From Bradyrhizobium canariense (GTDB lineage: Bacteria > Pseudomonadota > Alphaproteobacteria > Rhizobiales > Xanthobacteraceae), in NCBI RefSeq assembly GCF_019402665.1, contig NZ_VSST01000080.1:1-52977 (forward strand): a stretch of 52,977 nt of DNA, given 5' to 3'. Below the pieces are notes generated by a model that had not been told where the DNA came from, ran no database searches, and worked only from the letters and a program-made list of their open reading frames with translations. A program made the translations under genes and the position numbers. Of this stretch, positions 47,957-52,977 are shown piece after piece (the stretch's first letter is position 1; each line of letters starts with the position of its first letter).

Positions 47957-49766
47957 AGTCGTGGTAGATCTCACAAAGACGCAGAACGAAATCTTGGGCG
48001 CAGCTGGCCCTCTATTGATCCGTGGCGGACCAGGTTCGCGCAAGACGACGATCGCAATCCTGAAGGCTGCCCAGCAGTCTACAGTTCTAAGGCCGGCTCA
48101 ATGCATCCTCTTCCTTAGCTTCGCAAGGGCTACTGTAGCCCGAATAATCGAGACTATCGAGGAAGAAGGAGTTTCACCAACAGCGAAGCAAAGGATAGAG
48201 GTTGATACCTATCATGCATTCTTCTGGCGCATATTGAGAACGCACGGGTACCTGGTTGGGTTGCCAAGGCGCGTAACTCTAGTCACGCCCCCAAACGAAG
48301 CCATTGCTCTCGCTGCTATTCGACGTAAGTACAAATCAAACTCGAAATTATCAGAAGATGAACGAAAGAGGAGGCGTCAGTCCGAGGACGTTGAACGAAT
48401 ACGTCTCGCCCAGCAGGAGGGGCGGATTTGCTTTGACGTCTTCGCGCACTTCGTAGGCGCGCTCGTGAAAGGCTCAAAGAAAATTCGATCAATGATCGCG
48501 ACCGCGTTTCCAATAATCATTCTGGACGAATTTCAAGATACTACGGCCGACCAATGGAGCGTTCTGAAGGCTATAGGCAAGCACAACACATTAATTGCCC
48601 TAGCCGATCCCGAACAACGAATTTTTGAATTCGCAGGTGCAGAAGAAAAGCGACTCCAGCAGTTCAGAGACACATTTCATCCAAACGAGTTTGATCTGAA
48701 ATCGGACAATCACCGGAGCAAAGGTACGGACATCGCAAAATTTGGAAACGATTTACTCAGGGGACACTTCAGTCAAGATCGTTATGTAGGCATTCAATTT
48801 TCGGGGTTTGAGCCGAATGCCAACCAGGCATTGGCCACATTACGCGGACATACGTTACAGGCAAGACAAAGACGGCTAAAGGCAGGCAAGAAAAATTGGA
48901 CGGTGGCGATTCTGGTTCCAACAAAACGAATGACTCGGCAAGTATCCGAATCTCTTCGCGAGCCGACAGCCAAGATGCCGTCGATATCTCACACGGCCGC
49001 CGTCGACATGGACGGCCCTATACTCGCCGCGGAGACGATTGCTTGCCTGCTCCAACAAGAAGCCGACACAGGCCTTAAAGATTGCATCGAACTATTGTGT
49101 GCATTCTATCGGGGACGCGATGGAGACGACCCCGGTAAGGGAAACCTTGCGGAAGCCGACGCGATCGAAAAGGCCTATCAGAAGCGTAAAAAAGGGAAGG
49201 CTTGGCCTGCTAACAGCGTCGTTCAGGCGATACGCCGCACTGTAGATGAGGTCCAGTCGCAGCTACTCTCAGGAGACCCAGACAAAGACTGGATAAAGCT
49301 AAGAACGTTGCTTGATGAATGCGACTGCCCGCGCCTTAGGGAGATTGCCGAGGAGGCTCGCAGTATTCGGATCTTAGAGCGAGGCCAGGTATTGCGTCAG
49401 TCATTGTCCCAAGACTGGCGTGCCCATGGCAAATACCAGAATGCACTAGCTATCGTCAGACAAGCTTTCGTTCAGGAACACTTTGCGACTGCCGGCCGAC
49501 CCGAGCGCGGCGTGATCATCATGAATATGCATAAGGCCAAAGGTAAACAATTTGATGAAGTCATCATCTTTGAAGGCTGGCCTCGGCTCGCCGGACGCAA
49601 GATCGTTTCGAATCCAGATCGGATAGTACGAAACAACATCACCAGCACCAATATCGGCCAAGATCGTCAGAATCTTCGCGTCAGCGTAACCCGCGCCCGA
49701 TTTCAGACCACAATCCTAACCCCCAAGGGCGACCCTTGCGTCCTTCTGATGAATGGGAAGCCCTAG
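47910..49766 (+). CDS. UvrD-like helicase, GajB-like (Gabija), with altered Walker A
   Basis: GTG 47910 overlaps the nuclease gene by 47 bases (618 residues); GTG 47961 is an alternative. SF1 motifs: Q-motif LTKTQNEIL, Walker A GGPGSRKTT (39-47), motif II ILDEFQDT (about 204-211), motif III LADPEQRIFEFAG (231-243), motif V NMHKAKGKQFDEVIIFEG and motif VI LRVSVTRARF. In family members the residue before the Walker A Lys is Gly; here it is Arg44 (CGC at 48039-48041; GGC would give Gly by one base). This could abolish ATP binding or mark a divergent variant. No other lesion is seen. At about 618 residues it is longer than the described GajB (about 500). Confidence 0.83.
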   Translation: MNLSSRLRTPKNFRNRVVVDLTKTQNEILGAAGPLLIRGGPGSRKTTIAILKAAQQSTVLRPAQCILFLSFARATVARIIETIEEEGVSPTAKQRIEVDTYHAFFWRILRTHGYLVGLPRRVTLVTPPNEAIALAAIRRKYKSNSKLSEDERKRRRQSEDVERIRLAQQEGRICFDVFAHFVGALVKGSKKIRSMIATAFPIIILDEFQDTTADQWSVLKAIGKHNTLIALADPEQRIFEFAGAEEKRLQQFRDTFHPNEFDLKSDNHRSKGTDIAKFGNDLLRGHFSQDRYVGIQFSGFEPNANQALATLRGHTLQARQRRLKAGKKNWTVAILVPTKRMTRQVSESLREPTAKMPSISHTAAVDMDGPILAAETIACLLQQEADTGLKDCIELLCAFYRGRDGDDPGKGNLAEADAIEKAYQKRKKGKAWPANSVVQAIRRTVDEVQSQLLSGDPDKDWIKLRTLLDECDCPRLREIAEEARSIRILERGQVLRQSLSQDWRAHGKYQNALAIVRQAFVQEHFATAGRPERGVIIMNMHKAKGKQFDEVIIFEGWPRLAGRKIVSNPDRIVRNNITSTNIGQDRQNLRVSVTRARFQTTILTPKGDPCVLLMNGKP

Positions 49767-49844
49767 CTGCACTAGCAATAAGCGCGCGGCCTCAGAAGAT
49801 GGTCCAAGAACGGGTCGTGCACATGCCTTTTATGTTGGCTCCCC

Positions 49845-50123
49845 CTACCCCCGAAAATCAATGCTCCGCAGCACGATCCCCGGCGGCGTGCCTTCGAACT
49901 CCGTCGCCTGATATTTGCGTCCGGTGCAGGCTTCGATGCGTTCGCGCAGGCGGGTGAACTGCTCTTCGCGCTCGCTGGGCCTGGCGCGCGGGCCGCGCTC
50001 GAGGTCGTCCATGGCGGAGGTCGAGATCGCGCAGGCGATCTCCTTGCTGCCGTCCTGCATCGAGAACTGGACGATGCCGCGGTCCTGGTCGTGGGCGATG
50101 AAGCGGCTGGTGGTGAGTGTCAT
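49845..50123 (-). CDS. DUF1488-family small protein
   Basis: ATG 50123 (AAAGGAG upstream) gives 92 residues. The pattern DRGIVQFSMQDGSKEIACAISTSAMDDLE followed by a helix with FTRLRERIEACTGRKYQ fits DUF1488 (FxV.F.....I.C.IS..AL.). No function is known. It marks the right border of the Gabija-like insertion: the core DNA base composition resumes here. Confidence 0.8.
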   Translation of the reverse strand: MTLTTSRFIAHDQDRGIVQFSMQDGSKEIACAISTSAMDDLERGPRARPSEREEQFTRLRERIEACTGRKYQATEFEGTPPGIVLRSIDFRG

Positions 50124-50239
50124 GGGGTACTCCTTTGGCGTCCGCGCGTCGTGACGGCCTTGTGCGCGATTGGGACGCCGGTCAGCGTTATCGAAGCACG
50201 CTGTGGCACGAGGGTGCACAACAATTCGCTTCGGTGGTT

Positions 50240-50266
50240 ATGGGTCCTGGCTTTCGCCAGGACGAC
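50240..50266. repeat. Short hairpin related to repeat family C
   Basis: GTCCTGGC-TTTC-GCCAGGAC (8-bp stem) with the flanks ATGG and GAC seen in family C at 17376-17517. It lies between two minus-strand genes. Confidence 0.5.
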
Positions 50267-50283
50267 GCCCGAATTGGCTCGCG

Positions 50284-50580
50284 TCAGCCGTCGCCGTTGA
50301 GCCTTGCGAAATCGTCGAACAGCGCGGCCACCAGCGCGCGGTGGCGGGTGTCCTCGGTGGGCAGGCTCGCGGCATAGAGGTTGAGCAGATGGCGGGCCTT
50401 CACGGCGGCCTCCGGCCAGGAGGTGGCGGGCACCGACATCATGCGGTTTTCGAGCTCGGCCTCGCGCTCGCGCAGCTCCCTGACCTGGGCCTCGACATCG
50501 GCCAGCGCGCGGCGCAGATCGGTTGCCTTCTGGGCGGCCATGCCGCGGTGGCTGTCGAGATCGACCGGGATGTCAGTCAT
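50284..50580 (-). CDS. Small helical protein of unknown function, partner 2 of fused pair
   Basis: 98 residues from ATG 50580, one base after the upstream stop. It opens MTDIPVDLDSHRGMAAQKAT, then a coiled-coil-like helix (DLRRALADVEAQVRELREREAELENRM) and a second helical part (ASWPEAAVKARHLLNLYAASL). There is no enzyme motif. Its first 35 residues resemble residues 94-123 of the OpgC-family protein at 3608-5146. It is coexpressed with the next upstream gene, which matches residues 1-84 of that protein. Confidence 0.75.
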   Translation of the reverse strand: MTDIPVDLDSHRGMAAQKATDLRRALADVEAQVRELREREAELENRMMSVPATSWPEAAVKARHLLNLYAASLPTEDTRHRALVAALFDDFARLNGDG

Positions 50581-50581
50581 T

Positions 50582-50839
50582 TCAGGCACTCGCGTCGATA
50601 CGTTGGGCATCCGCCAGGTCGACCGAGCCGATCGACAGCATCTCCGTCGCACCGCGCACGCCCTCGGAGGGCACGGTGATCATGGTGGCGACGCGGCGAT
50701 AGGACGCGAAGGACAGGCCCTCGATCATCTCCTCGTCGGTGACGACCTCATAGGCGCCGGCCGGCAACTCGCGTTCGAGGCCGCGGATGTGAAAAGGATG
50801 CTTGAAGGTGATGGTTTCTCGCCGCGAGCGGATGGTCAT
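50582..50839 (-). CDS. Small protein of unknown function, partner 1 of fused pair
   Basis: 85 residues from ATG 50839 (upstream GCGAGCGG; the start aligns with the homologue). It reads MTIRSRRETITFKHPFHIRG, LPAGAYEVVTDEEMIEGL, RRVATMITVPS, and ends EMLSIGSVDLADAQ. It is a compact beta-strand-rich domain with no catalytic residue I can name. Residues 1-80 are clearly homologous to the N-terminus of the OpgC-family protein at 3608-5146 (SRRET, HPF, LPAG.YEV.TDEE, RVATM). It is the first gene of a two-gene operon. Confidence 0.75.
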   Translation of the reverse strand: MTIRSRRETITFKHPFHIRGLERELPAGAYEVVTDEEMIEGLSFASYRRVATMITVPSEGVRGATEMLSIGSVDLADAQRIDASA

Positions 50840-51200
50840 GCGCGCCTGCCTTTCGCAAAGAAGGGGCCCCAACCGACGCCAGCCGTGGCGAACCATGCGC
50901 TTGTTACCCGGCAATAGCCAGCTTTATGTCAGCGCGGGCCGGGACTTAAGCTGCAAGCGCGACACTCGCGCGCGGCGTTTTAGTCCTCGCCATCGGCAGG
51001 GCGCGGGCGTACGCTCGACCACGTCAGCGCAGCTCACGCAATTGCCGCGCGTCGATGTTGCGCTGCATCTTTCGCGCCTCGTGTGCGCGGCGGCGATCTT
51101 CAATGGCTCGGGCGGGTGCATCTCACAGCCCTCGCCCAGCGACCATTGCAGCGCCGATCTCGCACGCGGACGAACTCGAAACCCAGGAGGAGACGACGTC
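50840..51200. other. Intergenic stretch without recognised gene
   Basis: It holds the upstream regions of the minus-strand small-protein pair and of the lysine-rich small gene. I see no repeat or RNA structure of note. Confidence 0.4.
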
Positions 51201-51332
51201 ATGGCCAAGGGACAGCAACGCAGCAACCGCGAGACCAAGAAGCCGAAGAAAGACAAGATCAAGACCAGCGCCGCAGCGCCCAGCCGCAAGGATGCGGCGT
51301 GGCAGCCGGAGATCGGGCAGAAGAAGAAGTAG
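51201..51332 (+). CDS. Small lysine-rich protein
   Basis: ATG 51201 with CAGGAGGAG upstream encodes 43 residues, MAKGQQRSNRETKKPKKDKIK followed by an Ala/Ser/Pro stretch and AAWQPEIGQKKK. It is highly basic, probably disordered and possibly nucleic-acid or ribosome associated. The pattern GQ.R.NRE.KKPK is one I associate with many alphaproteobacteria. No function is known. Confidence 0.75.
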   Translation: MAKGQQRSNRETKKPKKDKIKTSAAAPSRKDAAWQPEIGQKKK

Positions 51333-51400
51333 CGGGGCGGCCTCTTTCACAACGGCGGGGCTCTCGCATATGACGCTCAGCGGCGCCTGAGCGAGCGCCT

Positions 51401-51529
51401 CGTCCTTCGAGACGACCGCTTCGCGGTCTCCTCAGGATGAGGCTTGGCTGCACTCATCTGCGTTGAAATGCCACCGCACACTCATCCCTCATCCTGAGGG
51501 CCCGCCGCAGGCGGGCGTCTCGAAGGATG
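51401..51529. repeat. Palindromic repeat, family D-like
   Basis: CGTCCTTCGAGACG...CTCCTCAGGATGAG on the left and CTCATCCTGAGGGC...GGGCGTCTCGAAGGATGG on the right, inverted relatives of the repeat at 23898-24020. Confidence 0.75.
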
Positions 51530-51618
51530 GCCGCAGTCGAACTTCCGGCCATACATCTCCTTCTCCCCGTGCTTTTCCGCTATACTCGCCCGGGTAGCAT
51601 CAGCGGGAGGGGTATCCT

Positions 51619-52956
51619 GTGGAGCACGAGCGCAACGCCGACCACACATCCGAGCCGAAGAATCTCGTCATCTGCTGTGACGGCACCGGCAACGAGATTT
51701 CCGAAAACATCTCCAACGTCCTGAAGCTGTATCGCTGCCTGCGCAAGACCGACAAGACGCGGCCGCGGCAGCTGGTGTTCTACGATCCCGGGGTCGGCAC
51801 GGTGACCGAGCCGTCGACGTGGCACCGCTGGAAAGCCAACATCAATCTGGTGCTGGGGCTCGCCACCGGCTACGGGCTCGATGACAACACGCTGTCGGCC
51901 TATTGCTTCCTGGTCGAGCACTACGCGCCGGGCGACAGGATCTACCTGTTCGGCTTCTCGCGCGGCGCCTATACCGTGCGCGTGCTGGCGGGGCTGATCC
52001 ACAAGATCGGCCTGATCTCGCCGGAGCAGGCCAACCTCGCAGGCAGTGGCCTCGTCGCCTACAAGCAATATTCCGGCACCGGGCGCGGCAACGATGTCAG
52101 CGACCTCGTCGATGAGGGTTTTGACGACAGCGGGCCGCTGCCGAAAAACAAGTTCGATCTCGCCGCCCAGTTCGCACGCATCACCTCGTCGCGCTGGCCG
52201 ACCATCCACTTCATCGGCGTCTGGGACACGGTGGCGAGCGTGATCGTGCCGCGCGCCGACCGGGGCTATTTGCCGAGCTTCGAGGAGCTCGCCTTCACGC
52301 TGCGCAATCCCAGCGTCAACATCTTCCGCCAGGCGATCGCCATCGACGAGCGGCGCTGCATGTTCCGCCTCAAGCAGTATGAGGAGCCGCAGGATTACTG
52401 GCGCAACCGCTTCGTGCCCGACGACAAGAAGGAGCCGCAGGACATCCTGCAGGTGTGGTTCGCCGGCGTGCATTGCGACGTCGGCGGCGGCTATCCGGAA
52501 GCCGAGAGCGGCGAGTCCAAATATCCGCTGCTCTGGATGATCGAGGAGGCGGCCAAGGCGGGGCTGAACTTCAACCCGCGCACGGTGAACCAGCTCGCCT
52601 GGGGCATCCAGCGCAAGAACTCACCGTTTCAATACGTGCCGCCCGCCTTCACCGGCAAGACCGGCGAGCTGCACAATTCGATGACGGCGCCCTGGCGCGT
52701 GCTGGAGTATCTGCCGAAGAGCGCGACCTACAAGGAATGGCCGGAGCGGAAGGTGTTTATGGGGCTCTACATTCCCGATTGCGAACCGCGCCTGATCCCC
52801 GAAGGCGCGCATGTGCATGAGAGCGTGTTGAAGCGGATGGCGGTGGAGCCCGGTTATCGGCCGGTGAATCTGCCGAAGGATTATGTGACGGTGCCGATGC
52901 CGGTGCCGCCGGGTGTGGGGTCCGGGGGCGAGGCGGGGGAGATCGTGGTGGGGTGA
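51619..52956 (+). CDS. DUF2235-domain alpha/beta hydrolase-like protein
   Basis: The 445-residue protein starts at GTG 51619 (GGGAGGGG upstream). It begins KNLVICCDGTGNEISENISNVLKLYRCLRK and has YDPGVGT, then GDRIYLFGFSRGAYTVRVLAGLIHKIGL (the GxSxG nucleophile, Ser in GFSRGA), FIGVWDTVAS (Asp) and GVHCDVGGGYPE (His). These three regions form the expected catalytic triad of DUF2235/Tle1-type phospholipases. Some members are type VI effectors; no T6SS gene is nearby, so a housekeeping lipase is equally possible. The frame is complete in the window. Confidence 0.9.
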   Translation: MEHERNADHTSEPKNLVICCDGTGNEISENISNVLKLYRCLRKTDKTRPRQLVFYDPGVGTVTEPSTWHRWKANINLVLGLATGYGLDDNTLSAYCFLVEHYAPGDRIYLFGFSRGAYTVRVLAGLIHKIGLISPEQANLAGSGLVAYKQYSGTGRGNDVSDLVDEGFDDSGPLPKNKFDLAAQFARITSSRWPTIHFIGVWDTVASVIVPRADRGYLPSFEELAFTLRNPSVNIFRQAIAIDERRCMFRLKQYEEPQDYWRNRFVPDDKKEPQDILQVWFAGVHCDVGGGYPEAESGESKYPLLWMIEEAAKAGLNFNPRTVNQLAWGIQRKNSPFQYVPPAFTGKTGELHNSMTAPWRVLEYLPKSATYKEWPERKVFMGLYIPDCEPRLIPEGAHVHESVLKRMAVEPGYRPVNLPKDYVTVPMPVPPGVGSGGEAGEIVVG

Positions 52957-52964
52957 CTCCGCTC

Positions 52965-52977
52965 GTCATTGCGAGCG
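52965..52977. repeat. Start of another family A inverted repeat (cut by window end)
   Basis: GTCATTGCGAGCG, identical to the first 13 bases of copies 1 and 3. The rest lies outside the window. Confidence 0.65.

Overview
The window is high-GC alphaproteobacterial chromosome, most likely Bradyrhizobium or a close relative. The pointers are strong GC-third-position bias (long antisense shadow ORFs everywhere), a CarD regulator with a lysine/alanine-rich histone-H1-like tail, a RegB/RegA (ActS/ActR) type redox pair, an OpgC-type acyltransferase, and several families of long palindromic intergenic repeats. The genus call is inference; no rRNA or species marker is present.

Layout. (1) About 1-10.3 kb is accessory-looking, bounded on the right by tRNA-Arg(CCT). 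It holds small secreted and unknown proteins, an HNH-like protein with CxxC pairs, a decayed second zinc-finger fragment, a GvpU-like protein without other gas-vesicle genes, an OpgC-family membrane acyltransferase with an unusual two-part N-terminal extension, remnants of an H1-like gene, a DUF3102-like protein with a 30-residue membrane peptide behind it, a tightly coupled two-gene operon whose second product carries a HEPN-like R-x6-H motif, and a three-gene operon of tiny ORFs (59, 30 and 80 residues). (2) 10.5-14.1 kb is a minus-strand operon: acyl-CoA ligase, RraA-like aldolase, cupin, TctC-type binding protein. (3) 14.3-17.3 kb has small envelope proteins, a ketopantoate-reductase-like enzyme, a YidB-like protein and a GlsB-like membrane protein. 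(4) 17.5-26.9 kb is an acyl-CoA catabolic region: SDR, two acyl-CoA dehydrogenases, two enoyl-CoA hydratases, an NDP-forming acyl-CoA synthetase, a VOC protein and a branched-chain-amino-acid-type binding protein, with a candidate operator between the divergent SDR and dehydrogenase. (5) 27.2-31 kb has a nuclease-like protein, an M48 lipoprotein protease and an MFS symporter. (6) 31.1-38.1 kb is cyoABCD, SURF1 and a RegB/RegA-like pair, a translationally coupled respiratory block. A perfect 23-nt palindrome lies between cyoA and the divergent MFS gene. (7) 38.2-46 kb is conserved core: CarD, ferredoxin, S4 protein, Suv3-like helicase, DUF3108 protein and rpmB. (8) 46.2-49.8 kb is an AT-richer insertion carrying a Gabija-like anti-phage pair (OLD-type ATPase/TOPRIM nuclease plus UvrD-like helicase); the helicase has Arg in place of the Walker A Gly before the catalytic Lys. 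(9) 49.8-53 kb has small conserved proteins and a DUF2235 hydrolase.

The observation I find most novel: the N-terminus of the OpgC-family protein (3.6-5.1 kb) is, in order, a copy of the two small adjacent genes at 50.84-50.28 kb. This is a natural fusion that links two unannotated small proteins to a membrane glucan-modifying enzyme family. The second candidate is the coupled 216/263-residue operon with its HEPN-like motif next to a cluster of very small ORFs by a tRNA gene.
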